Shown: in pieces, positions 45,822 through 58,959 of the stretch | Position numbering within the stretch: position 1 is the first letter of the stretch | Layout of the letters: the number at the start of each line of letters is the position of its first letter | From: Lepiota brunneoincarnata | Taxonomy: Eukaryota > Basidiomycota > Agaricomycetes > Agaricales > Agaricaceae | DNA length: 64,000 nt | NCBI GenBank assembly: GCA_023014365.1 | Contig: JAEBUN010000006.1 | Span: 1,116,001 to 1,180,000 of the forward strand | Direction: 5' to 3' | Made by a program: the position numbers and the translations under genes | The notes under the pieces: model-generated | Database searches by the model: none | Told to the model about the DNA's origin: nothing | The model's input: the letters and a program-made list of their open reading frames with translations, nothing else

Positions 45822-48800
45822 ATGTCTGCTGTCGGCGGCACACATGATGTTCTCACTCCCATTCTTCTCCGTTCCCAGACTCCAGGTAAGTTGATGCATT
45901 CCTCCTCTTGTGTCTAGCTCAACAAGTTGATCCACTCCAGCTCCAAACGAGAAAGGTACATACCATTTGTTCGTTCTTCCTGCGCGCTCTTAACCGAACC
46001 CATCGAATTAGTCATGAGGTACCTGGAAAGCATGTCTAGAGAAGGCGAGGAGCCTTGCAGTACACCTCCACGGTCTCTGGTAGACGCGGCCGAATACAGA
46101 AGCAATGGAAGTGCCATGCGCTCACCTCCTTACTCTCCGCGTAGTCTCAACAATGGCAACGGGGCAAGGGTCCTCCATCATGACGACATCAACGGAGAAG
46201 ACGCTGACTCTAACGTTCAAGAGGGAAGGACATCTGAGATTGGGGACAATGTGCGTCTTCTCTTATTTTTTCTTTTTGTTTCCGGCCCGCCTGACTTCCC
46301 ATAGAGGGAACCTGGCCCTCATGATCCTCCTGGTCCCAAATATGAGTCTTATGACTCTGGACCCTCTTTTGGCAACTTTGGTCCTCTGCCTGCAGATGAT
46401 CCTGTTTCGAGCAGCTCTTTTGCGCAAGGCCTTTGGAATGTAAGCCTTGGTTTCTCAACTTGTGCCTGGTACCTCACCATCCTTCAGCCCACCTGGGGCA
46501 ACACAATGAATGCCCGTATGACCGGTCCGACTGAGGGCAGTCAAGCAGCCTACACAGCTGGATCACTCCGAGCCTTCCCACCAAGATACCTCTTCCTGCC
46601 TCCGAGTTTGCGACTTCCCCGCGCGCACCTTCCATCGGGAATAGATGTTCCTCCACCCAAGACTCGTTCTCGGTCCGGAGATGTATTGTCTCCCAAACTT
46701 TCCCCACATCCTATGGTGCGTTGTCTATTATATGGTATGAGTTTGAGATGTTCAATACAGTGGTGACATCAGACCCCAAAGTCGCCCACAAGAACAAATA
46801 GTCGTGGTCAAGATGACGATAGGCCGCTGTCGCCTTTGTCGGTGCGATCAAAGGCAACCGCCAAGACGCGCGCAACGGAGAAGGGAACTGTGTACCCTCC
46901 TCTTCCTGAGAGTCGATATGGCGACGGCGAGACTAACTTTGACATCGGATCGCCAAAATCACGTGCGCGGTCCAAGGCGCCTTCGATTTCTCCTTCGGAT
47001 TCACCATCAAATGTTAAGCCGGCATCAAAGCCTGCTTCTAATGGTATATGTGCGTCTCACCTGCGATCACTCCAACTTGCTTCCTTACACGTTTTTAATG
47101 GTAGCCCGCTCACCAGCCCTTGGATCTGCTATATCTGCTGGTCATCACTCGCGCCCCTTCTCGCCATATCGTCATGCGCCCACCACCGCGGACCTGATGT
47201 ATGCGGCTGCTCGGAATCGCGCCCTAGTTATCCCTGAAGAGGACGAGAAACCACCCTCCTTGCGCTCAGAGCGACCGTCTGTCGTACCCTCGCAGATTAG
47301 CAAGGCGCCCTCACAGGTCAATGGGAAAGCACCGTCCCAAGCGTCTGCGCAACAGCCGCTCTCTGCGACGACTTCTCAACATGATAAGGCGAAGGACCGG
47401 GAGCGTACACCGTCTCCGGATGGCTTGGATCCGCAGGAGGCACAAATCGTTGCTGATGCCCTTGCTGGACGGACCCCTCGCACGTCTTATTACGCAGAAC
47501 AACCGCTGGACCCTGACGTCACCAATCATTTTCACGATGCCGAGCTCTGTGTGTTGCTCCACCAGGAAGCCGATGAAACCCTCCATGATTTCGTTAGGAA
47601 AGCATTGAGAAAGGCAATCCGACAGCGAGTTAAGAAGCTTGGGATGAAATATGATGCAGAGGTATGTGTATTCTTTGAATAAGAAGCAGGATTTTATCTC
47701 AAAGGTTTTATAGTCTATCAAACAGTATAGAAAATCATATCATGATCATGATCCTGGTCTTCATCATCTGCTTAGCGCCCAACTCGGCGATGAAGTACGT
47801 TAATTTCAAGCTCTGGTCCCTGAGCTTCATCCAACCTTGTCCACCTCTTATAGGAACCTCCAAAATGGGCTAGTGATATTAAGCGAGAGATTCTCCTCAT
47901 GCAGCAACGTATCGAGAGTCTTGGCGAGAATCTCCGGCCACAAGATCGTTCATTCCAAGGGTCGCGTTTCATGCCTGAGGGCGATGATTACACCCGTACG
48001 CCTATGACCCAAACCGTCAATATCCAGACTCAGCCGACGGGAACCATAGCGGATTCGATGTATCAGGCTCAAGGGGCTTTTCTGGACGACGGTGCCACAG
48101 AGACCCAACGGCCTTCCCATGCTGGTGGGATCTCACAGTTCCGAAGCTACGCTATGGATGAAGTTGGCCGTGATAATTCACCGGGCTCCTTTGTGCTTGA
48201 GGAGGAATTATATAAACTACGTCAGAAGCCTGCCAGTCAATCGGGCCGATCTCATCATACATGGGAGGTGACCCGTGACGAAGATCTCGTAGATTACGAT
48301 GATGAGGCTGAGCCTGCCCCCTCCGGCCTGCCTACCATTCCGGATACCAACGGCGATGGCTATCCAGACCGCGGTGGGACGCCGTCCCCTCCCCTTCCAC
48401 CTCTACCCAATGACCAAGAAACCGACGATCTCGCCATCACGCCACAATACCGCGGCGATTACAGTGCTGACCGTGATCAACTTCCACCTTGGCAAAAGAT
48501 TCACCAGCGTCTGTTGAATTGGGCGATCATTTGGCCTATGAGCGAGCTGGACCAGGCGTTGAATAGTACGACACGCGGGAATCAGGTGGATGAAGTAGCC
48601 TTGAGCATTTGGTCGACACAGACCTATAAACGATATGTGAGGGCGAGGTTGACAGAAGGCCGGGGAGGTGTGGATAGGCTGTTTGTTCCGCCAAACGTCG
48701 CGGACGCTATCAGTAATGCTGTTTTTAATGGACGACATGGAGATGCGTGTGGGATGTTGAAGGATCTCTGGACGCCATTTGGGTTGGAAGGGATGCCTAG

Positions 48801-49256
48801 ATTGCTCGTTGTTCTTGCAAAACACCGTTCGGATCCCAATCATTGGGTTGTTCACCGGTGGGTCTGGTGTATTGGAAACTGAGATGTACGCTGATGTCAT
48901 TTGTAGATTCTCGCTGCCCGAGGGAAATCTTACCACTTATGATACTTATCAGGAGCGTACTCTTCCAGATGGTCGCGTGAGTAGATCATTCATTTTAATT
49001 TCTCCGTAATTACTCATCGCCTGGCCCGCAGCCCCTTGGTTGGTGGTTTGCCATTCGTGTCGCATGGCCCAACGCAGCCTACCCGAATCCAGACAATCTT
49101 GTACAGAAGATGGTCCGTCTGCACAGGCCCATGCAGCTCAACATTGACAACTCGGTTGCTGCTGCGGGCATTTGGCGGAACTTGCTCATGGGTTCACGCG
49201 CGGAAAGGAGCTTGGATCCTAGAACGGTTGAGAGATCCTTATTAACACAGAGGTGA
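45822..49256 (+). CDS. large uncharacterised, mostly disordered protein
   Basis: Not assigned to a named family. The start at 45822 gives MSAVGGTHDVLTPILLRSQT. Short introns separate exons with VMRYLESMSREGEEPCSTPP and a Pro/Ser-rich part (PLPESRYGDGETNFDIGSPK, PSISPSDSPSNVKP). Two long frames follow. One has MYAAARNRALVIPEEDEKPP, HFHDAELCVLLHQEADETLH and VRKALRKAIRQRVKKLGMKY (a helical, probably folded block). The other has MQQRIESLGENLRPQDRSFQ, PDTNGDGYPDRGG (EF-hand- or dockerin-like Asp-rich loop), DQLPPWQKIHQRLLNWAIIW and LTEGRGGVDRLFVPPNVADA. It ends GWWFAIRVAWPNAAYP and NIDNSVAAAGIWRNLLMG, stopping at 49256 in the simplest reading; a different frame stays open to 49537. The two helical blocks and steady exon structure suggest a real conserved gene. 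Confidence 0.7.
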
Positions 49257-49805
49257 GGAATCTGCGTCAGCGCAAGCAAATGGGCAAACTGTCGACCGGC
49301 GGGCCAAAGCCCAACTGGGAGGAAATGGCACTAATGAAAGTGAAGAACGACGCTTGGTTTTGTTATCGATGTAGTCTGGCTCTGCTTTTGTTCCGGTGTT
49401 GCGGAACAATTTTCTCTTACCGTAGACGTTTCGCTGTCAGCTATGTACTGTTTGCGTCTCGCTCTTTCTGCGTCATGATATTCTCACCCTTGTTCTCGCT
49501 TGTTTGCTTGTTGTATTGTAGTGGACTTGTTGGATGATCTACTTAGCTACATATGATGTAAATACGTGGTAGTTTTAGACGACTCTTATGACAAGATATG
49601 CCTCTTTTATTCTCCTCCTCCAAAGCTACTTAACCATCTATGTGGTGAATAAGAACGTTGATCCCGTCACCCGCCGGATTGATTGTGACGTCAGATAGTA
49701 ATGAACCCTCCATCGCGGGAGGGCTGACATGGCGTTTTGTTGCTCTGGGTGTTTGGCGGGGTGCAAGCATGGAAGCTCCATTCATTTGTGACCAAATCCA
49801 GGGGC
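49257..49805. other. convergent 3' flanks
   Basis: Between the large gene and the small basic gene. A plus-strand frame to 49537 may extend the upstream protein if its last junction differs from my reading. Otherwise no signal. Confidence 0.4.
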
Positions 49806-50104
49806 TCAAAGGTGACTGAACGAGCTCAGCAAATCACTGACCCCTGAATCTTTCGGGATGGTGATTGGGGTCGTTGTTTTGAGTTGCTGTGCCTACAATA
49901 CAACATGATTAGTCGGCGTCTAAGGGTTTCGCGGAGATTTACTGTATAGACGGCATGTGCATCACGGTCAAGGGACTCGCGGAGTTGATTGTTTCTAAAT
50001 TTTTTCGCTTTTGTTGCTTCAGACTTGTGTTTCCTCTTGAGTGCCTGCTTGGCAGAGGACTGCTTTTTCTTGGGTATATGAGTTTTAGAGTTTTTATGGG
50101 CCAT
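49806..50104 (-). CDS. small lysine-rich, probably nuclear or nucleolar protein
   Basis: Two-exon gene of about 82 residues. The start at 50104 gives MAHKNSKTHIPKKKQSSAKQ and ALKRKHKSEATKAKKFRNNQ, then LRESLDRDAHAVYT. A 50-nt intron (GTAAAT...TTGTAG) joins AQQLKTTTPITIPKDSGVSD and LLSSFSHL, with the stop at 49806. The first half is strongly basic and looks like a nuclear or nucleolar targeting or RNA-binding tail. The second half is neutral. The clean splice and stop make a real gene likely. I cannot name it; a ribosome-biogenesis accessory factor is a guess. It is divergent from YSH1 across 276 bp. Confidence 0.65.
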
Positions 50105-50380
50105 GGCCGTAGGTGTGCAAGGACGCAGTGTAACGGTGAAACAGGCCTGATGTTGGATGATTATGGCTTGGTGGTTTGCTATTTTCTTCTTTTGGTTTTT
50201 TTTTTTGGCACGGCCGGGCCCCTGGTTACATAAGCCATCGCGAGCCTGACCACTTCTTGCATCGCGCACCGCTCACGACAACCTTTCACTACCGCTGTAC
50301 AAGGGCACGAAAGGGAAAGGCCAAGGTAGTAAAAAATTAATTAGAGCCCAAACCACCTTTGGAGATAATCTTTGCGAACA
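50105..50380. promoter_or_regulatory. shared bidirectional promoter, small basic gene / YSH1
   Basis: 276 bp between divergent ATG codons, with T-rich runs near 50190-50210. No TATA box is evident. Confidence 0.5.
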
Positions 50381-53300
50381 ATGGCCGACTCTGCGATTCT
50401 GAGCGTAACCATGCTCGGCGCGGGCCAGGAAGTTGGACGTTCGTGTTGCGTGCTGCAATACCGCGGCAAGACAATTGTTTGCGATACGGGTGTTCATCCA
50501 GCGTATAGCGGGATGGCGTCGTTGCCGTTTATTGACGAGTTGGATTGGAGTGTGGTGGACGCTATTCTGATAACCCAGTAAGTTGTCCATAACCCGAGTT
50601 GTTATCCTGCTGGGTCTTGATGTGTCGTGTGCATAGTTTTCACTTGGATCACGCTGCTGCCTTGACGTACATTACAGAAAAAGTGTGTGGTTATGTTGTT
50701 ACTGGGAACTGGGTTGCTGAAGTTGTTGGGTTTAGACGAATTTCAAGGATGGCAAGGGAAAGGTTTACATGACTCACCCGACAAAAGCGGTACACAAATT
50801 CATGATGCAGGACTTTGTACGCACTAGGTACGGGCTTTTCTTCTTCTTGTGATTGATAGTGCTTACGCGGTTCCCATAGTTCAACGTCCTCTGACGCGCT
50901 ATTTTCACCTCTCGACATGCAAATGTCTTTGGCTTCCATTATTCCTGTATCGGCACATCAGCTGATTACAGTATGTCCTGGCGTGTCCTTCATTCCTTAT
51001 CATGCTGGACATGTCTTGGGAGCATGCATGTTCCTCATTGATATAGCAGGGCCTCAGAATTCTGTATACGGGTGACTATTCTCGGGAAGAAGATCGGCAC
51101 TTGGTGAAAGCCGAGTTACCACCTATACGACCTGACGTGCTCATTGTAGAAAGTACATATGGAGTGCATACTGGTGAAAGTAGAGAAGAAAAGGAGCTGC
51201 GGTTTACGAATCTAGTTTATTCTATCATCCGACGTGGCGGTCACGTTCTCTTGCCGACATTCGCGTTGGGACGAGCACAAGAGCTGCTGTTGATCTTGGA
51301 CGAGTACTGGAAGAAGCACCCTGATCTTCATAATGTCCCGATTTACTATGCCTCTGGGCTCGCTCGCAAGTGCATGGCTGTCTATCAGACCTATATTCAT
51401 ACGATGAATGGCAATATACGATCGCGGTTCGCGAGACGGGACAATCCCTTTGTCTTCAAGTGCGTCGTCTCGATGCTGTTATGTCTATCGTGCTGACCAC
51501 CTTTATAGACACATTTCAAACGTCCCGCAGACAAGGGGTTGGGAAAAGAAGATTGCTGACGGTCCTCCTTGCGTCGTCCTCGCAAGTCCTGGTTTCATGC
51601 AAGTCGGGCCTAGTCGTGAACTATTTGAACTCTGGGCTCCGGATGCTAGGAATGGTCTCATTATCACTGGTTATTCCATTGAAGGAACATTGGCTAGGGT
51701 GAGTCTTGTGGGCTCTCAGGATGTTCACCTATCGTCTCGGTCTGTAAATACTCGTGTTGCAATGGACGTGTTTTTTTTTCTCCCGGCTGCCCACTGTGAA
51801 TCTGCAATGTCCCCTTTGCCCAAACCTCTGAGTCACGCGAACGAAAGTTCACTGACATATCTGATTTTAGGACATTATGACCGAACCAGAAGAGTTTACC
51901 TCGCTCAAAGGAACCACAATACCGAGACGCATATCGGTTGATGAAATCTCCTTCAGCGCTCATGTCGATTATGCGCAAAACTCGGAATTTATCGAACAAG
52001 TCAGGGCTCAGCATGTGGTACGTCGTTTTATGGTTCCTATCTGGAGTTATAGTATTCACAGTGGCTCCCCATCCTCATGGGTGCTTTGTGGACGGCAGGT
52101 TTTGGTGCATGGGGAACAGACCGGTATGGGGCGCTTGCGTGCTGCGATGCAGTCGCGGTTCAAGGAAAGGGACGAGGACGTCAAGATACATACAGCCTCG
52201 GAATCTGGAGACGCTGAATCTATCCTTCCGGGGAGAACGTGTTGCCAAGGTTCGTACTATCTATCATTCACGCTTAGAGCGGTTGTAAAACGCTAAAACG
52301 CCCCTTTTTCATATTTGCTCCACATCGCCTCGCCCGTGGTCCCTGTGCCTTACCGTCATCCCAATTTGGCCTAACTTACCCTCGTACGCCGGCTGCGTTA
52401 TATCATTTGGGGACTCCTGCTTTAAACGAAACCGGCGGAATGGTTACCGGGTTTGATTGTCCGATAGGCTATAGGCATGCTCGCGGACAAAACGCCGCAG
52501 ATGAACGATGTCATTTCGGGGTTGCTGGTCGCGAAGGATTATTCTTATACGCTACTTGACCCCCGTGACTTAAGGGACTTTGCGGGCCTGGCGACGTGTA
52601 CGTTGACGCAGCGGCAGAGAAGTTGTTTTAGGTGTTGGATGGGAACTTGTCAGGTGGCACCTGGAGGGGATGTTTGGCAAGGTTGAGGAGGGGTTGGATA
52701 AAGATGGGGTCCCGACTATGAGGGTGTGTGGATCATGATTCTTTTCTTTTGTCTCCCCTTGTTTTTTTTTTGAAGAGTTTTCCGCAGATCATGGGTATTG
52801 TGGATGTCAAGCACACACAGGAACATGAGCTCACTCTGGAATGGGAGTCGAGTTCTAGTAATGATATGATAGCTGACTCGGCATTAGCGCTAATCACGGG
52901 CATCGACAAGAGCCCAGCGTCCGTAAAACGTACGTTTATTTTTACATCCCGACTCGCATGCGAAAGGGCAAGAATGCTGATTTCGTGATCTACATCTGTC
53001 CTACTTGCTTTTGACGCAACCCCATCTATTCATTTATCAACTTGGAACAACGTTTCTCCCTCGCGCTGTCTTCTTATTTGGCCTCGCATACTCTAACTAT
53101 TGTAGTAACGACACAAAGCCATACGCACTTGCACAAACACAAGCACCCGCATGCGGACCGGGAGGATGAGTCATCGTCGATGACACGCGTGCAACGGCTT
53201 GCCATGTTCCTCGAAGCACACTTCGGGGAGGTCGAGTTCCATCAGCCGGACGCGGAGGTGGCTGAGGAACCGGAACAGGGGGAAGATGGCCACGAGCCAT

Positions 53301-53684
53301 CGTTGTTGGTCAGGCTTGATGAGGCAGATGCGAGAATTGGCCTGCTATCTTTGGTGCGTTGACATTGTGGAGCTTCATTTTATTGTTGGGTTGTTGACTG
53401 ATGACCTGACCCTTGCTGGTGGTGGTGATTGTTGTGTGAATTCGTAATTGTTGTTTTTGGCTTGGCAGACGGTTACTAGTTCGAATGAGGCGCTGAAGAG
53501 ACGCGTAGAGGCAGTTTTGGATATGGCTGTGACAACGGTGAGTTCGTTGAACGAGGCGTTTAGTTCTGGGGTCCCTGTTGCCAGCGAGGAGGGAGCATTG
53601 ATGAAGGAGAAGATGGTCGGTGGGGAGAAGGATGATGAGCCTGATCAGAAGACGGGAACTGGCGATGAGGGTGACAATGAATAA
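50381..53684 (+). CDS. ysh1: Ysh1/CPSF73, pre-mRNA 3'-end processing endonuclease
   Basis: Zinc-dependent nuclease of the cleavage and polyadenylation factor, acting in the nucleus. The start at 50381 gives [20 protein letters not shown], then [14 protein letters not shown]. Across the first intron comes [16 protein letters not shown] (the HxHxDH zinc motif). Further motifs are [70 protein letters not shown] (beta-CASP), [34 protein letters not shown], and [13 protein letters not shown] (motif C His), then [20 protein letters not shown]. The CPSF73 C-terminal domain follows ([60 protein letters not shown]), and the acidic tail stops at 53684. The active-site residues I can see are all present. 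About twelve introns, some with long T tracts. Confidence 0.93.
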
Positions 53685-53940
53685 GTTCTTTAGTTGGTTG
53701 CCATAGATGGAAGCGCTTCATAGATGGGATCTCGCCTTTTGTTACTTATGACAAAGAATAAATTGAATGCAGTAATACAAGTGTCTGTTTGAAATGGACA
53801 TCAAAGAGTCATTACCGTCCGTTGCAATATCAAGGGGTTTAAATCGTCAGGATAGAATAAATATCGGATATCAAATAATGCGGGTATAAATGAGAAGAAA
53901 ACATGTGTTTGATCGCAGCAGCGATTAGGTCTGTGTGATG

Positions 53941-54486
53941 CTACAATGTGATGGGGATCAGAAATCCAGAGCGGAGTGAGACTCCAACTTGGAACACGCA
54001 CCTCCATTGTGATGTCGTTGCACCAGGTCTCCACCGCCACTTTTCGCGGTAACGGAGACTTCGCCTAACCCTGTGGGTTTTGACTGCAATTACAGACATT
54101 AAGGCTGTTTCAAGCAGCGATACAGCACACGCTGTAATCATAGCCCATCCGCGGCCGTTGGGTGCTGAGGCCAAGCGTCCAGTGAGAAGCTGCACAGAAT
54201 ATACGACGACCACAGCGGTCACTGCGCCCCATAGAATCGTAACCAGATAGTGGCCCGAGACGATGGCTGCTGAAAAAACGCGGAGGGAGCCAGTATTGCC
54301 GTCTTCTGTGTTGGAGAGGAGGAGGAAGATGGCGTGGATTGCGAAAGTGGCAATGAAGGCAACTGGGATAATCCAGAGTGTGGGGGAGACGATAACAGTG
54401 AAAGCGGCGATTGCGAGCATAAATGTAGTTGCTCCGACGGAGGCACAGAGGAGGGGGAAGAGGGGGAACGGGAGAGAGACGTTCAT
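53941..54486 (-). CDS. four-TM membrane protein, uncharacterised
   Basis: Intronless frame of 181 codons from the ATG at 54486 (MNVSLPFPLFPLLCASVGAT). Four hydrophobic helices lie at roughly residues 8-30, 38-60, 75-105 and 118-140, with a short loop LSNTEDGNTGSLRVFS between the second and third and a basic cytoplasmic tail (VKTHRVRRSLRYREKWRW). The layout resembles small MARVEL-like fungal membrane proteins, but no signature residue confirms this. An earlier in-frame start exists upstream of the chosen ATG, but it lies inside the region shared with the CTF4 promoter. Function unknown. Confidence 0.65.
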   Translation of the reverse strand: MNVSLPFPLFPLLCASVGATTFMLAIAAFTVIVSPTLWIIPVAFIATFAIHAIFLLLSNTEDGNTGSLRVFSAAIVSGHYLVTILWGAVTAVVVVYSVQLLTGRLASAPNGRGWAMITACAVSLLETALMSVIAVKTHRVRRSLRYREKWRWRPGATTSQWRCVFQVGVSLRSGFLIPITL

Positions 54487-54708
54487 GACATGGGTAGGTG
54501 AAGGAGAGATGGGATAATAGAGAACATATATAAGCGGATAGACATCACTCTCAGCGCTGCAGAGCCACAACGACAATATCGGGCGTGCCCCATCGTCACG
54601 TCGTCACACTGCAAGTCACATGGTCACAGTCGCGCTATGTCACACATCACGCGTCCCTCATCCCCGCGCGTCTTTATCGCGTCTTCCGTCCCCTCTCCCG
54701 CACTGACC
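54487..54708. promoter_or_regulatory. shared bidirectional promoter, four-TM gene / CTF4
   Basis: 222 bp between divergent ATG codons. A TATATAA-like sequence near 54527-54534 lies on the side of the four-TM gene. Confidence 0.5.
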
Positions 54709-57700
54709 ATGTCCAGATCAAACGTCGTCTCAAATCCTGCCCACCCGGATGGGTACACATGCCTGGCATTTTCGCCAGATGGCTCGTGGGTATCTCACCC
54801 TTCTGCCTCACAACCCGTCTAAACTGCGCGGCTTATAGCTATGCCTACACCGGAGGCACGGACTACTTGGTTCGAATATGGTCCATCGAGGGAGAGGGCA
54901 TGAAGGAACCCGAATCTGCTACTGACGCAGAGCACGAAATTACCTCCCTCGCCGCCTCCGTACGTCTCCGGGATCTATCGTCATTACACCCCTGCCGACC
55001 CTGCCTTAGCACGATTTCTGGCTTTCGGCGAGCGATGATTTGGTCAGGAGATATGTGAAACACGAAACACAGCTGGACGGCTTTGTAACCAATGCGAACG
55101 GAATCCATGTAAGATCGGTCGCTATCGATCCAAGGGGAAAACGAATTGCTGTTGCATCAGAGTCAGTCTTACCTGCTATTTTTCTCTCTCCGGTCTAATC
55201 GCCTAACTACAGTGAACTTTTGATTAAAGTGATAGACGCAGAGGATAATTCGGTAGTACAGAAGCTCGAAGGTCATACCAGAGGCGTTCGTCGAGTATCA
55301 TGGGATCCTACGGGCTTCTTCTTGGTCTGTATCACCCACCTCAGACCAACTCTGTGCTAAATTCGTTGACAGACATCTTGTGGCTCTGATGGTAAAATAA
55401 TCATATGGAACATGTCGAGCGAACAACCTAAGCTGGAAAAAGTAATTGACGCTGTTATACCCGTCATAGTGGACCAAGAGTGAGTACCCATATTTGGGGA
55501 AATGCCACGGCTTATGCTTCTGTAGATCGAAAGAGTTCTGTTTTTACGATTGTTCTGTCGTCTGGCACACGTCTGGACACTACTTCTATGTTGTGTCCCA
55601 GACACATGGTATTTTTACCGAGTCCATCACAATCCCCGTCGGTCTGATGTATCCATCCCCGCAGAAATCGTCACAATAAACAAATCCAATTGGGCCAAGG
55701 GCTCGACTTTCACAGACAAAGATATCACAGGCGCAGTAACCGCGCTCGCCATCTCACCCAATGGCGCCTATCTCGCTTCTGCATGTCAGTCGAACATTTA
55801 TATCTGGTCCGCACAAACCCGACGTATCGTCGCCCAGTAAATATTGGCTTCATTTCTAATTAGGTGCTATTTCTTGGCTAACTTTCCGTCATTAGACATG
55901 CCGGTAACAAAACCGGTTCCATCATTACGTCTCTCGCGTGGTGTCCCAAGAAGAACCATCTAGCATGGACAGATAGCAATGGCGAATTTTTCCAATGGCA
56001 TAAACCAATAGCCGAAAATTTCCCTGATCCCGTTAAAGCGAATATTGCTACCCACAGTGTCGCCACTGTTCCAACGCGGCCCAAGACCGGGTTGGATCTT
56101 TTTGGCGAGGAGGCTCCTGATGTTGGGCAATCTTCTGCTCGGCAAGGTGATGGTAATCCTGATGTTGATCTGGATGCCGAGGACGATTATGATAATTGGA
56201 TCGTTGATGACCTCGGAGGCGGAATGCAGGATGAGCCTGCAGCGGGCCAGAAAACTGGTGATAGTTATATCAAGGAGATGGGTATGTTTCGACACCCCTT
56301 TCAGGTAGTCAAGTGGCTGAAACGTGAGAAAACAGTCAGCATCACTAAGGCTCAACCACCTTTCCAACCAGGATCGACACCTATGGAGAACAAGAAATGC
56401 TTCCTGGGTACGTTTCTTGGGTCCTGTTTCGGCTATTGATGCAGTGAGCTTACATTCTCTTGTCCAACGCAGCATATAACCTCATTGGCATGATAGAAGT
56501 GACAGATCAGGACTCGCATCACATCGTCAATGTTGACTTCTTTGATCGCTCGACCCGGAAAAGCTACCACTTCACAGACACGTTCAAACATAACCTCGGT
56601 TACCTCGGTGAGTAATTTATACAACGGAGGTTCACGTAGTATATTCAAACGATCATTTCCTTTGTTGATTCCATCAGGTGAAAGAGGTGCCGTATTCGCT
56701 TGTCCACCTGAGGGTGATCACTCAGCACAGGTTCTATTTAAACCCTATGGTACCTGGACAGCGCAGAAAGAGTGGACATACCAGCTCAAACGCAATGATT
56801 CGAGGATTCTGGGTGTCTCGGCCGGTGGACTGCCCCCTTCCTCAAGTCTCCGCCAGAGCACAGACAGTGATTTGCAGGGTTATGGTGATGTTGTAATAGC
56901 CACTAGCGAAGGGGACCTGACATTCCTTAGTGGCTCTGGAAGAGAACGTCGCATTATGGGGCTTGGTGGAGACTTTGTCTCAATGGTCGCTGGTCCCGAG
57001 TGGGTATTTGTGGTGTACCGTGCTGGATCGACAACAATCGACGGTACGTGTCTAGATTTCACGATGCTCATAGACTGTTGATATTCACATTTTTTAAGGA
57101 TCTCAGAACTTGTCATATTGTATCATCAACACGGACGACTTCAGCGTCCGACAGAGGGATATTCTACCCCTTCCCAAAGGACATACTTTGAAATGGATTG
57201 GATTGACGGATCAAGGCGTAAGATTTGCTTCCCATTTGCATATACCACAATAAACCGGTTATTTGTGAATACCTAGGCGCCTGCAACATTCGACAGTACA
57301 GGATGCGTGCACGTCCTAACCAAGTTTAGGATACCTCATCATGCGTCATGGGCGCGCATCCTAGATATAAACTACCTGGAACGGCGCCAAGGCAAAGATG
57401 AAACCTACTGGCCAGTTGGTATCAGCGAGAATACTTTCCACTGTCTCATCCTTAAAGTCTGTGCATCTATTGGTATCATACCCCTGTCTTGCGCTGACAG
57501 TGAATATAGGGAAGGCGGGAATACCCCGGGTTCCCGAGACCTCTAATTCAAGAACTGCCCATCACCTTACCTTTCCGTCGTGATGATCCCAAAGAAGAAG
57601 CGTATGTCTTCCCTTTCTTTCTATCCACCCGAATACCAATCTGGAACGCATCAATAGCCTCGAACGTCAACTCCTTCATGTCCAAATGTTCCTCGACTTG

Positions 57701-58959
57701 CTTGATGATGAGCTCACAACAGAAGATATCATCACCCGCGAACGTGCCATTGACAAAGAAATCCTCGTCCTCATCCAAGCAGCGTGCAAGTCTGATAATG
57801 CTGCGCGTGCAATCGAACTCACGAAGCTCATTCACCACCTCCCCTCATTTGATGGCGCGATTAAGATCGCCGGATTCTATCACCTCGTAGGCCTGCAGGA
57901 GAAATTGGAGGTGCTGAAGAGGGACAGGGAGGAGGCAGAGGATCGGCTGGTTGTGGCAAGAAATAAAAGGAAACGATGGCTGAGACCCGAGGCGGCACCG
58001 AGGGAAATCGAGGTTGCCGTGAACCAGAATGGGACCGAGAAGAAGTATGACCCGTTGAGCGATTCAAGGCCTCCGCCAGCCATTGAGAGACCTGGAATGT
58101 CGCGTGTGACAATGCCTGTCGTTGGGCGGACCCGGTATAGCTCAACAGCGCCTCAGGCTCCTGTAGCTATACAGCCACAAGAGGAGTCACAGAGTACAAC
58201 AAGATCACCTAGTCCAGCGCCATGGGACGAGATGCCGTCGACCAATGCATCCTATGCCGGTGAACGGAGGGGCGAGTAAGAGGAAGAGGGTCGAGGTTGA
58301 TGAGTCGCTCGTCAGTCAATCTTCAGATCTATCAGTCATGGCGCCACCGCCGAAACAAAGTGCGCTTTTTCCCCTTGTTTTCGGTTTTCTTGTGGAACCA
58401 ATGAATGCCCCAAATAGAAACGAATCCATTCGCACGAAAACACAACGCAGACTCCAATGCCTCGCGTGACCCTTTTGGGGCGCGCAAACACTCTGATCAC
58501 AACAACCAATTAAGCGGAAGAGGGTCGATCCAGAAAAGTGACAGCTTTTTCGATAAAGTTGAAGCTGCAGAATCGGAATCCACGTCTACGAAACGCGGGA
58601 AGAAAGGTGCGCTCAAGAGTAAAGATCAAGGCAAGGGGAAGGAGTCCATGGGTGGTAGTGCAAGGCAGACGACACTGTTTGGTATGATGCCTCGCGCGTT
58701 CCAGACGAGTGACAAGGCACCACAATCATCACAATCCATGAAGAATGAGAACAAGAACGCTGTTGCGGGGTCGGACGCGGTCATGGTTGATGACGATGAT
58801 TTGGATGAGCCGCAAAGGAGCGGGATTGGTGAGGAGACACAGGAACTGTTGAACAGTTACCGAGATGTGGATGCTACGGACAGTCAGGTGACAGAGATGG
58901 ACGGAAATGGGTTGGAGGAGACGCAGTTGGTTGACGATGGAGAGTCCCAGGGCATTTGA
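54709..58959 (+). CDS. ctf4: Ctf4/WDHD1 (Mcl1) replisome adaptor
   Basis: Trimeric hub that links the CMG helicase to DNA polymerase alpha and supports sister-chromatid cohesion. The start at 54709 gives [20 protein letters not shown] and FSPDGS. WD40 repeats follow: [79 protein letters not shown], and [20 protein letters not shown]. After an acidic linker ([19 protein letters not shown]) comes the SepB/Ctf4 middle domain: [53 protein letters not shown], and the helical part [20 protein letters not shown]. The C-terminus is disordered, with [11 protein letters not shown] and an acidic end (stop 58959). There is no HMG box, as is usual for fungal members. About twelve introns. Confidence 0.9.

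Noticed and set aside
9278..58959. RAD9, SWS1, CTF4 and the CDCA7-like gene as a DNA-repair gene cluster
   Set aside because: They are spread over 50 kb among unrelated genes on both strands; proximity looks accidental.
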